DNA from: Streptomyces sp. NBC_00341
GTDB lineage: Bacteria; Actinomycetota; Actinomycetes; Streptomycetales; Streptomycetaceae
Assembly: GCF_041435055.1 (NCBI RefSeq)
Contig: NZ_CP108002.1
Location: 2,418,001 to 2,482,000 of the forward strand
Reading direction: 5' to 3'
DNA length: 64,000 nucleotides
Part shown: positions 40,172-50,022 of the stretch, in pieces
Layout: every line of letters begins with the position of its first letter
Position numbering within the stretch: position 1 is the first letter of the stretch
Program-made: the position numbers and the translations under genes
Notes under the pieces: model-generated
Database searches by the model: none
What the model saw: the letters and a program-made list of their open reading frames with translations, nothing else
Told to the model about the DNA's origin: nothing

Positions 40172-41334
40172 ACGGCTCGACGGACGGCCCCGGGAACGCT
40201 CCGGTGGCCGTCGCCCCGGTCCCGGTCTGGCGCGCCCCCGCCGCGACCCGGAGCAACGCGCTGCCCGCCGGGGCGTGGTGGCTGTGGGCGCTGGGGCTCG
40301 CCACCGCCGCGTCCCGGACGACCAACCCGCTGCTGCTCGGCCTGCTGGTGGGCGTGGCGGGGTACGTGGTGGCCGCGCGCCGCACGGACGCGCCGTGGGC
40401 CCGCTCGTACGGGGCGTTCATCAAGATCGGGCTGTTCGTCATCGGGGTGCGGCTGCTCTTCTCCGTCTTCCTCGGCTCCCCGATCCCGGGTACGCACGTG
40501 GTCTTCACGCTGCCGGAGGTGCCGCTGCCGGACTGGGCGAAGGGGGTGCGGATCGGTGGCCGGGTCACGGCCGAGCAGCTGCTGTTCGCGCTGTACGACG
40601 GGGCGAAGCTGGCCACCCTGCTGATCTGCGTCGGCGCGGCGAACTCGCTCGCCAACCCGGCCCGGCTGCTGAAGTCGCTGCCCGGTGCGCTGTACGAGGC
40701 CGGAGTGGCCGTCGTCGTCGCGATGACGTTCGCCCCGAACCTGGTCGCCGACGTGGTGCGGCTGCGCACCGCCCGGCGGCTGCGCGGCCGGCCGACCGGT
40801 GGCGTCGGGGCGGTGCTCCAGATCGGGCTGCCGGTCCTGGAGGGCGCGCTGGAGCGTTCGGTCGCGGTGGCGGCCTCGATGGACGCGCGCGGCTACGGGC
40901 GCACCGCCGAGGTACCGGCCGCCGTCCGGCACACCACGAACGCCCTCACCCTGGGCGGGCTGCTCGGGGTCTGCGCCGGTACCTACGGGCTGCTGGCCGC
41001 GCAGGGCGCGGTGTACGGGCTGCCGCTGCTGATCGCCGGGCTGGTCGCGGCGATGGCCGGGCTGCGCCTGGGCGGGAGGCGTTCGGTGCGGACCCGCTAC
41101 CGGCCCGACCGGTGGGGGGTGCGGGCCTGGCTGGTCGCGGGCTCCGGTGCGGCGGTCGCGGTGGCGATGATCTGGGCGGGCGGCGCCGATCCCGAGGCGC
41201 TGCACCCCGGAGTCGTACCGCTGACCGCGCCGGTGCTGCCGCTGTGGCCCGCCGCCGCGGTGCTGATCGGTCTGCTGCCCGCGCTGGTCGCGCCCGTCCC
41301 GCCTTCCCCCACGGGCTTCGAGGAGCAGCTGTGA
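40168..41334 (+). CDS. ECF transporter transmembrane (T) component, CbiQ/EcfT family
   Basis: The 388-residue membrane protein matches CbiQ/EcfT. It has about six TM helices; the long cytoplasmic coupling helices carry the signature patterns LERSVAVAASMDARGYGR and the TARRLRGRPTG region, which dock the ATPases. It is longer than typical EcfT (about 260 residues) through an N-terminal tail and an extra C-terminal hydrophobic pair. ATG 40168 overlaps the upstream stop (ATGA), and its stop overlaps the ATPase GTG. It transmits ATP energy to the S component in the membrane. Confidence 0.88.
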   Translation: MNGSTDGPGNAPVAVAPVPVWRAPAATRSNALPAGAWWLWALGLATAASRTTNPLLLGLLVGVAGYVVAARRTDAPWARSYGAFIKIGLFVIGVRLLFSVFLGSPIPGTHVVFTLPEVPLPDWAKGVRIGGRVTAEQLLFALYDGAKLATLLICVGAANSLANPARLLKSLPGALYEAGVAVVVAMTFAPNLVADVVRLRTARRLRGRPTGGVGAVLQIGLPVLEGALERSVAVAASMDARGYGRTAEVPAAVRHTTNALTLGGLLGVCAGTYGLLAAQGAVYGLPLLIAGLVAAMAGLRLGGRRSVRTRYRPDRWGVRAWLVAGSGAAVAVAMIWAGGADPEALHPGVVPLTAPVLPLWPAAAVLIGLLPALVAPVPPSPTGFEEQL

Positions 41335-43058
41335 TCCGGTTCGACGATGTTTCCGTGCGGTACGAGGGGGCCGGGCGCCCCGCCCTGTCGGGGGTCGATC
41401 TGACCGTTCCCGAGGGTGAGCTGGTGCTGCTCATCGGCCCCTCGGGGGTCGGCAAGTCGACTTTGCTGGGTGCCGTGTCGGGTCTGGTGCCGCACTTCAC
41501 CGGGGGGCGGCTGACCGGGCGGGTCACCGTCGGCGGGCGCGACACCCGCACGCACAAGCCGCGCGAGCTGGCGGATCTCGTCGGCACGGTGGGCCAGGAC
41601 CCGCTCTCCCACTTCGTGACCGACACAGTCGAGGACGAGCTGGCGTACGGCATGGAGTCGCTGGGCCTGGCCCCTGACGTGATGCGGCGGCGGGTCGAGG
41701 AGACCCTCGACCTGCTGGGCCTGGCCGGGCTGCGGGACCGGCCGATCGCCACGCTCTCCGGCGGCCAGCAGCAGCGGGTCGCGATCGGCTCCGTCCTCAC
41801 CCCGCACCCCCGGGTCCTGGTGCTGGACGAGCCGACGTCCGCGCTGGACCCGGCGGCGGCGGAGGAGGTCCTCGCGGTCCTCCAGCGGCTCGTCCACGAC
41901 CTGGGCACCACGGTCCTGATGGCCGAGCACCGGCTGGAGCGCGTCGTGCAGTACGCCGACCAGGTCGTCCTGCTGCCCTCGCCGGGCGCCGCCCCGGTGA
42001 TGGGCACCCCCGCCGATGTCATGGCCCTCTCCCCGGTGCATCCGCCGGTCGTGGCGCTCGGGCGGCTGGCGGGCTGGGACCCGCTGCCGCTCTCGGTACG
42101 GGACGCCCGGCGGCGGGCCCCCGGGATGCGGGAGCGGCTGGCGGGTATGGAGCCGGTCCCGGTCGGTGGTGCGGCCGGGCCGTCGCTGCCGTCCGGGGTG
42201 ACGGCCGCCGCCCCCCGCCCCGCCGCGCACCGGTCAGGGCTGGGCAGACTGCTCGGCCTGGTCCCCCGGGAGGCCGCCGCGCCCGAGCCCGTCACCGACG
42301 CCACCGCCCGGATCGAGCGCCTCGGGGTGCGGCGCGGCCGGATCGAGGCGCTGCGCCGGGTCACGCTCACCGTCGCGCCCGGCGAGACCGTCGCGCTCAT
42401 GGGACGTAACGGAGCGGGCAAGTCCACCCTGCTCGCCGCCCTCGTCGGCATGGTCGAGCCCACCTCCGGCAGCGTCCTGGTCGGCGGCCGGACCCCGCAC
42501 CGCACGCCGCCGCGCGAGATGGTGCGCCGGGTCGGGCTCGTACCGCAGGAACCGCGCGACCTGCTGTACGCGGACACGGTCGCCGCCGAGTGCGCGGCGG
42601 CGGACGCCGACGCGGGCGCCGCACCGGGCAGCTGCCGGGCCCTGGTCTCCGAGCTGCTGCCGGACGTACCCGACACCACCCACCCCCGCGATCTCTCCGA
42701 GGGCCAGCGCCTCGCCCTGGCCCTCGCCCTCGTGCTCACCGCCCGGCCCCCGCTGCTGCTCCTGGACGAGCCGACCCGTGGCCTGGACTACGCGGCGAAG
42801 GCCAGGCTCGTCGGGGTGCTGCGCGCGCTGGCGGCGCAGGGCCACGCGATCGTGCTGGCCACGCACGATGTGGAGCTGGCCGCCGAGCTGGCGCACCGGG
42901 TGGTGATCCTGGCCGACGGGGAGGTGGTGGCGGACGGGCCGACCCCACAGGTCGTGGTCTCCTCCCCGGCGTTCGCCCCGCAGATCGCGAAGATCCTGGC
43001 CCCTCAGGAGTGGCTCACCGTGACCCAGGTGCGCGCGGCGCTGGGGGGTGGCGCGTGA
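41331..43058 (+). CDS. ECF transporter double ATPase (A/A' fused)
   Basis: The 575-residue protein carries two complete ABC ATPases. The first (1-240) has Walker A GPSGVGKST, signature LSGGQQQRVAIGS and Walker B VLVLDEPTSALD. The second (about 320-550) has Walker A GRNGAGKST, signature LSEGQRLALALAL and Walker B LLLLDEPTRGLD. A Pro/Ala linker of about 70 residues joins them. Most ECF systems use two separate ATPases; here they are fused, common in actinobacteria. The second signature has E in place of G, still likely functional. GTG 41331 overlaps the T-component stop; its stop overlaps the S-component GTG. Confidence 0.92.
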   Translation: MIRFDDVSVRYEGAGRPALSGVDLTVPEGELVLLIGPSGVGKSTLLGAVSGLVPHFTGGRLTGRVTVGGRDTRTHKPRELADLVGTVGQDPLSHFVTDTVEDELAYGMESLGLAPDVMRRRVEETLDLLGLAGLRDRPIATLSGGQQQRVAIGSVLTPHPRVLVLDEPTSALDPAAAEEVLAVLQRLVHDLGTTVLMAEHRLERVVQYADQVVLLPSPGAAPVMGTPADVMALSPVHPPVVALGRLAGWDPLPLSVRDARRRAPGMRERLAGMEPVPVGGAAGPSLPSGVTAAAPRPAAHRSGLGRLLGLVPREAAAPEPVTDATARIERLGVRRGRIEALRRVTLTVAPGETVALMGRNGAGKSTLLAALVGMVEPTSGSVLVGGRTPHRTPPREMVRRVGLVPQEPRDLLYADTVAAECAAADADAGAAPGSCRALVSELLPDVPDTTHPRDLSEGQRLALALALVLTARPPLLLLDEPTRGLDYAAKARLVGVLRALAAQGHAIVLATHDVELAAELAHRVVILADGEVVADGPTPQVVVSSPAFAPQIAKILAPQEWLTVTQVRAALGGGA

Positions 43059-43882
43059 GCGGCACGACGGGCCGGAGCGCCCGGCCGGTGCGGCTCGGGC
43101 CGCGGGCCGTCGCCGCGCTGGTGCTGATCAGCGCGATCGGGGTGGTCGCCTTCGGCTGGCCGCTGCTGGCCGGGGCCGATTCGGGTCTCGCGCACGCGCA
43201 GGACGCGCCGTGGTTGTTCGCCGCGCTGCTGCCGCTGCTGGTCGGGGTGGTGGTCGCGATGATCGCGGACGCCGGGCTGGACGCGAAGGCGGTGGCGATG
43301 CTGGGGGTGCTGGCCGCCGTCGGCGCGGCGCTGCGGCCGCTGGGGGCGGGCACGGCGGGGCTGGAGCCGATGTTCTTCCTGATGGTGCTGAGCGGTCGGG
43401 TGCTGGGGCCAGGGTTCGGATTCGTGCTGGGCTCGGTGACGATGTTCGCGTCCGCGCTGCTGACCGGCGGGGTGGGCCCGTGGATGCCGTTCCAGATGCT
43501 GTCGATGGGCTGGTTCACGATGGGCGCGGGCCTGCTGCCCGCACCGGACCGGCTGCGCGGGCGCGCCGAGCTGCTGATGCTGGCGGCGTACGGGGCGGTC
43601 GCGGCGTTCGCGTACGGGACGATCATGAATCTGTACGGCTGGACCATCGTGCCGGGCCTCGGCTCGGGGATCTCCTTCCATCCCGGTGACCCGCTCGGCG
43701 ACAACCTGGTGCGCTTCCTCGCCTACTGCACGGCCACCTCGGTCGGCTGGGACCTGGGCCGGGCCGTGCTCACCGTCGTACTGACGCTGACGGTCGGGGC
43801 GGCGCTGCTGAAGGCGCTGCGCAGGGCCACCCGGCGTGCCGCCTTCGAGGCCCAGGTCACATTCGACGTCCCGGCTGAGTGA
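43055..43882 (+). CDS. ECF transporter substrate-binding (S) component
   Basis: The 275-residue membrane protein has about six TM helices in the ECF S-component arrangement: VAALVLISAIGVVAFGWPLL, PWLFAALLPLLVGVVVAMIA, a mid-part FVLGSVTMFASALLTGGVGP, then FQMLSMGWFTMGAGLLPAP. The motif FFLMVLSGRVLGPGFGFVLG and the Gly/Trp-rich centre are typical of S subunits that bind a vitamin. Under the cobalamin riboswitch, a corrinoid, cobinamide or cobalt is the likely substrate. It is the last gene of a five-gene set joined by four start/stop overlaps. Confidence 0.88.
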   Translation: MSGTTGRSARPVRLGPRAVAALVLISAIGVVAFGWPLLAGADSGLAHAQDAPWLFAALLPLLVGVVVAMIADAGLDAKAVAMLGVLAAVGAALRPLGAGTAGLEPMFFLMVLSGRVLGPGFGFVLGSVTMFASALLTGGVGPWMPFQMLSMGWFTMGAGLLPAPDRLRGRAELLMLAAYGAVAAFAYGTIMNLYGWTIVPGLGSGISFHPGDPLGDNLVRFLAYCTATSVGWDLGRAVLTVVLTLTVGAALLKALRRATRRAAFEAQVTFDVPAE

Positions 43883-44185
43883 GGGCACCCACAGGACCTT
43901 GGTCCTGTACGAAGCGGAATAGGAGCCGCCGGGATCGCACGTAACCCCCCGTTCCACCCCCTCCGAGCTGCTATGAAGCGTTATGGGGTGGTTCGGGACC
44001 TTCGGTCCTGGGTGCGAAGCGGGGTCGTACCGGGGGTCATTGCGGTCGTTGAACGGCGCCGCTAACACTGGTTGACGTCGCCGAGCACCGCAGCGTCCAC
44101 CGATACGGACAGCGGTCAACGAGCACCGGGCCAGGCAGGATCAGGACCGGCGGGCGACTCAACCGTTCCCGACGTTAGGTTCCCT
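43883..44185. other. structured 303-bp leader before the cell-wall hydrolase gene
   Basis: It holds a terminator-like hairpin (43891-43908) and two similar hairpin-plus-tail segments, GGACC-TT-GGTCCTG..GAAGCGG at 43894-43917 and GGACC-TTC-GGTCCTG..GAAGCGG at 43996-44022. No gene is seen. It may be a regulatory 5' untranslated region, but I cannot match it to a known riboswitch class. Confidence 0.5.
43891..43908. terminator. terminator-like hairpin after ECF operon
   Basis: ACAGGACC - TT - GGTCCTGT lies eight bases after the S-component stop. Confidence 0.6.
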
Positions 44186-44626
44186 GTGTCGTTCGCCAGC
44201 ACCCTTATCGCCAAGCCCCGCAACGCCCGTCGCAAGACCGTCATGGCCGGCGCAGCCGTCCTCCTGAGCGTCGGCGGTGTGGCCGTGGGCGCGACCTCCG
44301 CCATGGCGGCCCCGTCCGCCGCGCCGACGTCCGCCGGCGGCAGTGCCCAGGACACGGCCAGGCAGATGATCGGTGACGAGGCGCAGTTCCAGTGCTTCAG
44401 CAACATCGTCAGCCACGAGAGTGGCTGGAACCCGAGCGCGACCAATGCCTCCTCCGGCGCCTACGGCCTGGTCCAGGCCCTGCCCGGTTCGAAGATGGCG
44501 TCCGCCGGTTCCGACTGGCAGACCAACGCCTCCACCCAGATCAAGTGGGGCATGGACTACATGAACTCCCGCTACGGCAGCCCGTGCGGCGCCTGGTCGT
44601 TCTGGCAGGCCAACAGCTGGTACTGA
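44186..44626 (+). CDS. secreted SLT/lysozyme-like peptidoglycan hydrolase
   Basis: The 146-residue product from GTG 44186 has an Arg/Lys-rich start and a signal peptide (VMAGAAVLLSVGGVAVGATS, cut near AMA). A small transglycosylase-like domain follows: FSNIVSHESGWNPSATNASS with the catalytic Glu in HESGW, then GAYGLVQALPGSKM and AWSFWQANSWY. It resembles the short secreted lytic transglycosylase-like proteins of Streptomyces, possibly involved in growth or spore germination. Frame continues upstream to 44072 without hydrophobic sense. Its long leader may be regulated. A 12-bp-stem terminator follows. Confidence 0.85.
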   Translation: MSFASTLIAKPRNARRKTVMAGAAVLLSVGGVAVGATSAMAAPSAAPTSAGGSAQDTARQMIGDEAQFQCFSNIVSHESGWNPSATNASSGAYGLVQALPGSKMASAGSDWQTNASTQIKWGMDYMNSRYGSPCGAWSFWQANSWY

Positions 44627-44653
44627 GCCGGCCCGGACTCCGTCCGCGTATGA

Positions 44654-44690
44654 CCGACAACCCCGACCGCGACGCGGCCGGGGTTGTCGG
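44654..44690. terminator. 12-bp stem bidirectional terminator
   Basis: CCGACAACCCCG pairs perfectly with CGGGGTTGTCGG across a 13-nt loop between the convergent hydrolase and lipase genes. Confidence 0.85.
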
Positions 44691-44705
44691 CGTGCGGGCC
44701 CGGGA

Positions 44706-45989
44706 TCAGTGCCGGGCCGATTCGGCGTCGAACCAGCGCACGATCTGCGGACCCGACTTCAGGTAGGTCTCGTTGTGGGTGGTCGATCCCTGGTCGATCA
44801 CCGGCGCCCGCACACCCCGCCACGCCAGGTCGGCCGCGCAGCTGCGGGCGTTGGCGATGGGTACGTCGGTGTCGCCGGAGGAGGAGTAGAGCCGCACCGG
44901 TACGTCGGGCTTCCAGGCGCAGTTGCCGTCCTGGGCGCGGATGGCCGCGAGCAGGGCGCCGGTCGGGTGCTGGATCTTCTCGTAGTAGTCCTCCGTGAGC
45001 AGTTCCTTCAGCGTCGCGGGGAGGGCCGGGATGATCTCCTCCTCGTAGTGGTTGGTGTCGAAGAGGCCGTCGACGATGCCGGCGTACGGCTCCCGGAACG
45101 CCTCCGAGGGGTCCTTCCAGAGCGGGTGGAGGCGGTTCTGCGCGGTGAGGAAGTAGGTCATGTAGAAGAGGGCGCTGGTGCTGTTGACCCTGCCGTCGAA
45201 GATGGCGGGCGTCTCCGCGTGCTCCAGGTCGTACGGTCCGGAGACGGGGGCCAGGGCCCGCAGGGTGAACCGCCGGTCCGCGCCGCCCTCCAGGGCCTTG
45301 CCGAGTGCCATGGCGACCTGGCCGCCCTGCGAGAAGCCGCTCGCGTACACGTCGCCGGTGAGCGGGCGGCCCAGCCGCTGGGCGGCGGTGCGCGAGGCGC
45401 GGAGCATGTCGAGCGACGCGGTGACGGCGGACCCGGTGTCCATGTACGGGTGGAAGCCGGGGCCCTTGCCCAGGCCCAGGTAGTCGGGGGCGGCGACCGC
45501 CCGGCCGGCCGAGGCCTGGAGGTAGGCGGCGTAGCGCCCGGAGTCCTCCGTGGCCGAGGGCGCGTAGTCGCGGTGGGCCATCGTGCCGTGGGTGTCGGAG
45601 ACCAGGTCCAGCCGGTGGGCGCCGCCCTCGGGGAGCACGAGGAGGCCGGTGGCGGTGGTGGGCGCGCCCTGCGGGGTGACGGTGCGGTAGGTGAGCCGGT
45701 AGGCCCGGACGCCGTGTCTGACGGTGCCCGTATCCATGCCGGCCGTGGCGAGGAAGTCCGCGACGCCGTCCCGGTCGTGGCGGGCGACGGGGGTGAGCGC
45801 GAGGAGTTCGCCTCTGGCGTCGTGCCGCTGGGCGGCGGGTGCGGACCCGGTCCTGCCGGGCGTCTGGTGCCCGGCCGCCGTGGCGGGAACCGTGCCCAGT
45901 GCGGCGAGGACCACCACGGTGGCGGCGGCCAGGAGGCGTCGAGTGGCTTTCGTCCGGGCGGAGTTGCTCGCGTTGTTTTCCATGCCCAT
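44706..45989 (-). CDS. secreted alpha/beta-hydrolase (LIP-type lipase)
   Basis: The 427-residue secreted protein has a Sec signal (LLAAATVVVLAALGTVPATA) and an alpha/beta hydrolase core. The nucleophile elbow GFSQGGQVA gives the catalytic Ser, RLYSSSGDTDVPI the Asp and the late HNETY the His. AAPDYLGLGKGPGF near residue 155 forms the oxyanion region. The pattern suits the LIP secretory-lipase family (PF03583). It should hydrolyse esters outside the cell. ATG is 45989 or 45983. It lies 101 bp downstream of the FadA5-type thiolase on the same strand and could supply lipid or steryl-ester substrates, which is a guess. Confidence 0.84.
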   Translation of the reverse strand: MGMENNASNSARTKATRRLLAAATVVVLAALGTVPATAAGHQTPGRTGSAPAAQRHDARGELLALTPVARHDRDGVADFLATAGMDTGTVRHGVRAYRLTYRTVTPQGAPTTATGLLVLPEGGAHRLDLVSDTHGTMAHRDYAPSATEDSGRYAAYLQASAGRAVAAPDYLGLGKGPGFHPYMDTGSAVTASLDMLRASRTAAQRLGRPLTGDVYASGFSQGGQVAMALGKALEGGADRRFTLRALAPVSGPYDLEHAETPAIFDGRVNSTSALFYMTYFLTAQNRLHPLWKDPSEAFREPYAGIVDGLFDTNHYEEEIIPALPATLKELLTEDYYEKIQHPTGALLAAIRAQDGNCAWKPDVPVRLYSSSGDTDVPIANARSCAADLAWRGVRAPVIDQGSTTHNETYLKSGPQIVRWFDAESARH

Positions 45990-46090
45990 GACGCTAGGCA
46001 ACGGTGGCGGGGGCCGACATCCGCGTACGCCCCCGCCCGGAGGTGTATCTGACAGCACCATCGGGCTGGGGCATCCCCCCGCAGGGGCCG

Positions 46091-47407
<1,317 letters not shown>

Positions 47408-47487
47408 TCACCGTCGGCACCCACCACAAACCGGCCTGGTTCACGGATGCTTCACGCAACAGATCAGGCCATGCCTCTTGTCAGTTG

Positions 47488-47501
47488 TAGAACTCGTTAC
47501 T
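47488..47501. promoter_or_regulatory. KstR-type operator before P450 gene
   Basis: TAGAACTCGTTACT keeps AACNNGTT and the leading T; the last base differs from TNNAACNNGTTNNA. It lies 84 bp upstream of the P450 start. Confidence 0.6.
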
Positions 47502-47516
47502 ACCTTTCGGGCAACT

Positions 47517-47533
47517 TCTGATGGGTCGTCAGA
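47517..47533. promoter_or_regulatory. TCTGAY-N5-GTCAGA palindrome, copy 4
   Basis: TCTGATGGGTCGTCAGA lies 52 bp before the P450 ATG and 16 bp after the KstR-type box, repeating the paired arrangement seen before the acyl-CoA dehydrogenase. Confidence 0.75.
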
Positions 47534-47584
47534 CAACTCGGACGGCTCTCGGACCGACCTGGCGTTCTTGACCTGGAGCTGCCG

Positions 47585-48835
47585 ATGCCCTGCCCCCATC
47601 TGCCCGAAGGGTTCGACTTCACCGATCCCGACCTGCTCCAATCACGCGTTCCGCACCCGGAGTTCGCCCTGATGCGGGAGACCTCGCCGGTCTGGTGGTG
47701 CACCCAGCCCGCCGGCATCTCCGGCTTCGACGACGAGGGTTACTGGGTCGTCAGCCGGCACGCGGACGTCAAGTACGTATCGACACACCCCGAGCTGTTC
47801 TCGTCGAACACCAACACCGCGGTGATCCGGTTCAACGAGACGATCAGCCGCGACCAGATCGACGTCCAGAAGCTGATCATGCTGAACATGGACCCGCCCG
47901 AACACACCCGGGTCCGCCAGATCGTCCAGCGCGGTTTCACCCCGCGTGCCGTCCGCTCTCTCGAAAAGGCGCTGCGCAGCCGGGCCCGCTCGATCGTCGA
48001 GACGGCGCAGGCCGGGGCGGACGACGACGGCTCGTTCGACTTCGTCAACAACATCGCCGTCGAACTGCCGCTCCAGGCCATCGCCGAGCTGATCGGCGTA
48101 CCGCAGGAGGACCGGAGCAGGATCTTCGACTGGTCCAACAAGATGGCCTCGTACGACGATCCGGAGTACGCGATCACCGAGGAGATCGGTGCCGAGGCGG
48201 CCATGGAGCTGGTCTCGTACTCCATGAACCTCGCGGCGGCGCGCAAGGAGTGCCCGGCCAAGGACATCGTCTCCCAGCTGGTCGCCGCGGAGGGCGAGGG
48301 CAACCTGCTGTCCGACGAGTTCGGCTTCTTCGTCATCCTGCTCGCCGTGGCCGGAAACGAGACCACCCGCAACGCCATCAGCCACGGCATGCACGCCTTC
48401 CTCACCCACCCCGAGCAGTGGGAGCTGTACAAGCGCGAGCGGCCGCAGACGACCGCGGAGGAGATCGTCCGCTGGGCGACCCCCGTGGTCTCCTTCCAGC
48501 GGACCGCCACCCAGGACCTCGAACTGGGCGGACAGCAGATCAAGAAGGGCGACCGGGTCGGGATGTTCTACTCCTCGGCCAATAACGACCCCGAGGTCTT
48601 CGAGAGCCCGGAGAAGTTCGACATCACCCGCGACCCGAATCCGCACCTCGGCTTCGGCGGCGGCGGTCCGCACTTCTGCCTGGGCAAGTCCCTCGCCGTC
48701 ATGGAGATCGACCTGATCTTCAACGCCATCGCGGACGTGCTGCCGGACCTGCGGCTGGTGAGCGACCCGCGGCGGCTGCGCTCCGCCTGGCTCAACGGCA
48801 TCAAGCAGCTCCAGGTGACCACCTCGGACGCCTGA
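47585..48835 (+). CDS. cytochrome P450, CYP125-like (sterol C26/C27 hydroxylase type)
   Basis: The 416-residue P450 has I-helix AVAGNETTRNAIS, K-helix EEIVRW, and heme-binding FGGGGPHFCLG with Cys365. The N-terminus MPCPHLPEGFDFTDPDLL, the stretch VQKLIMLNMDPPEHTRVRQI and the end RLRSAWLNGIKQLQV closely follow my recollection of M. tuberculosis CYP125A1, which oxidises the terminal methyl of cholesterol side chains. It should need a ferredoxin; one sits at 34443. Two boxes lie upstream: KstR-like at 47488 and TCTGAY-N5-GTCAGA at 47517. Divergent from the FadA5-like gene. Substrate in this organism is unproven. Confidence 0.88.
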   Translation: MPCPHLPEGFDFTDPDLLQSRVPHPEFALMRETSPVWWCTQPAGISGFDDEGYWVVSRHADVKYVSTHPELFSSNTNTAVIRFNETISRDQIDVQKLIMLNMDPPEHTRVRQIVQRGFTPRAVRSLEKALRSRARSIVETAQAGADDDGSFDFVNNIAVELPLQAIAELIGVPQEDRSRIFDWSNKMASYDDPEYAITEEIGAEAAMELVSYSMNLAAARKECPAKDIVSQLVAAEGEGNLLSDEFGFFVILLAVAGNETTRNAISHGMHAFLTHPEQWELYKRERPQTTAEEIVRWATPVVSFQRTATQDLELGGQQIKKGDRVGMFYSSANNDPEVFESPEKFDITRDPNPHLGFGGGGPHFCLGKSLAVMEIDLIFNAIADVLPDLRLVSDPRRLRSAWLNGIKQLQVTTSDA

Positions 48836-48884
48836 GCACCGCGAACGCCGCGTACCGCTCGGACCGTCCCGTACATCCGCCCGA

Positions 48885-48922
48885 ACGTCCGTCCGCACCC
48901 CGCACGGGTGGCGGACGGACGT
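48885..48922. terminator. 12-bp stem terminator after P450 gene
   Basis: ACGTCCGTCCGC and GCGGACGGACGT form a perfect stem with a 14-nt loop, 49 bp after the P450 stop and just before the AEC carrier start. Confidence 0.8.
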
Positions 48923-48931
48923 GACGGGATC

Positions 48932-49963
48932 ATGGCGGATATGCATGCCCTGCTCTCCGCCTTCGCGCCCATCTGGCTGCTGACCGCCGCCGGTTACGCG
49001 GTAGCCCGCAGCGGACTGCTCGGGGTGCACGCCGAGGAGGTGCTCGGCCGGTTCGTCTTCCATGTGGCCATGCCCGCCGCCCTGTTCGGCATGGTGTCGG
49101 GGTCCCGGCCCGCCGACTTCGCCCATCTCTCGTTGGTGGCGTTCGCGACGGCCACGGCGCTGGTGTCGGCCGCGGGGTACGGGGTCGCCCGGCGGTTCTT
49201 CGGCCGCGGGCGGGCCGGCGCGGCGGTCAGCGGCATGGCTTCCGGCTACGTCAACTCCGCCAACCTGGGCATCCCGGTGGCGGTGCGGGTGCTCGGCGAC
49301 GCCTCGTTCGTCGCGCAGGTCATCCTGTTCCAGGTGCTGCTGGTCTCACCGGTGATCCTGACCCTGCTGGACTCGGGGACCCGGGCGGGAGGCGGACCGG
49401 ACGGGAGGCGTACCGGCGGCGGCCTGCGGCGGATGCTCACGATGCCGGTCCGCAATCCGGTCATCATGGCGTCGCTGCTCGGGGTCGCCGTCTCCGCCGC
49501 CGGGCTGCGGCTGCCGGACGCCCTCACCCGCTCCTGCGACCTGCTCGGCGCAGCAGCGGTGCCGACGGCCCTGATCACGCTGGGCCTGTCGCTGCACGGC
49601 GGCCCGGCCGGAGAGGCGGTACGCGCGGCGGGCGACGGCAGCCCGGCGGGCGGGACGGGACGGGCGGCGGGCGACGGCGGACGGGGCGCGGGCCCGGCGG
49701 AGGTCGGGGCCTCGGTCGCGCTGAAGACGCTGGCGCAGCCGCTGACCGCCTTCCTCGTCGCCGGTCCGCTCCTGGGTCTGCCGGACCACCAGGTGCTGGC
49801 CGTGGTGGTCTGCTCGGCGCTCCCGACGGCTCAGAACGCCTTCATCTACGCCCGTGAGTACGGCCAGGACACCACGCTCGCCCGCAACGCCGTGGTGGCC
49901 TCCACGGTGGTGTCGATGTTCACGCTGTCCTTCGCGGCCTGGGCGCTGGGGCCGGCCCGCTGA
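48932..49963 (+). CDS. AEC family transporter (auxin efflux carrier-like)
   Basis: The 343-residue protein has two five-TM halves of the AEC (Mem_trans) family. The N-terminal half opens LLSAFAPIWLLTAAGYAVAR and contains GYVNSANLGIPVAVRVLGD, the conserved Asn/Pro crossing region. The second half has PLTAFLVAGPLLGLPDHQVL and ALPTAQNAFIYAREYGQD, the matching site. A charged loop (about 225-260) joins them. It should carry an organic anion, perhaps malate or a similar acid. ATG 48932 is favoured over the in-frame upstream ATG at 48908 because the latter lies within the P450 terminator. Confidence 0.85.
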   Translation: MADMHALLSAFAPIWLLTAAGYAVARSGLLGVHAEEVLGRFVFHVAMPAALFGMVSGSRPADFAHLSLVAFATATALVSAAGYGVARRFFGRGRAGAAVSGMASGYVNSANLGIPVAVRVLGDASFVAQVILFQVLLVSPVILTLLDSGTRAGGGPDGRRTGGGLRRMLTMPVRNPVIMASLLGVAVSAAGLRLPDALTRSCDLLGAAAVPTALITLGLSLHGGPAGEAVRAAGDGSPAGGTGRAAGDGGRGAGPAEVGASVALKTLAQPLTAFLVAGPLLGLPDHQVLAVVVCSALPTAQNAFIYAREYGQDTTLARNAVVASTVVSMFTLSFAAWALGPAR

Positions 49964-50022
49964 GCCGGCCCCGGCGCCGCCGGGCCGCTACGGCTCAGCG
50001 GCTACCGCTTCACCGTGGGCGG

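Noticed and set aside
43883..44185. c-di-AMP (ydaO) riboswitch before the SLT-like gene
   Set aside because: I looked for the conserved ydaO core strings and could not find them; reported only as an unexplained structured leader.
46046..46062. A fifth TCTGAY-N5-GTCAGA site near TATCTGACAGC
   Set aside because: Only the left arm is present; the right arm does not match.
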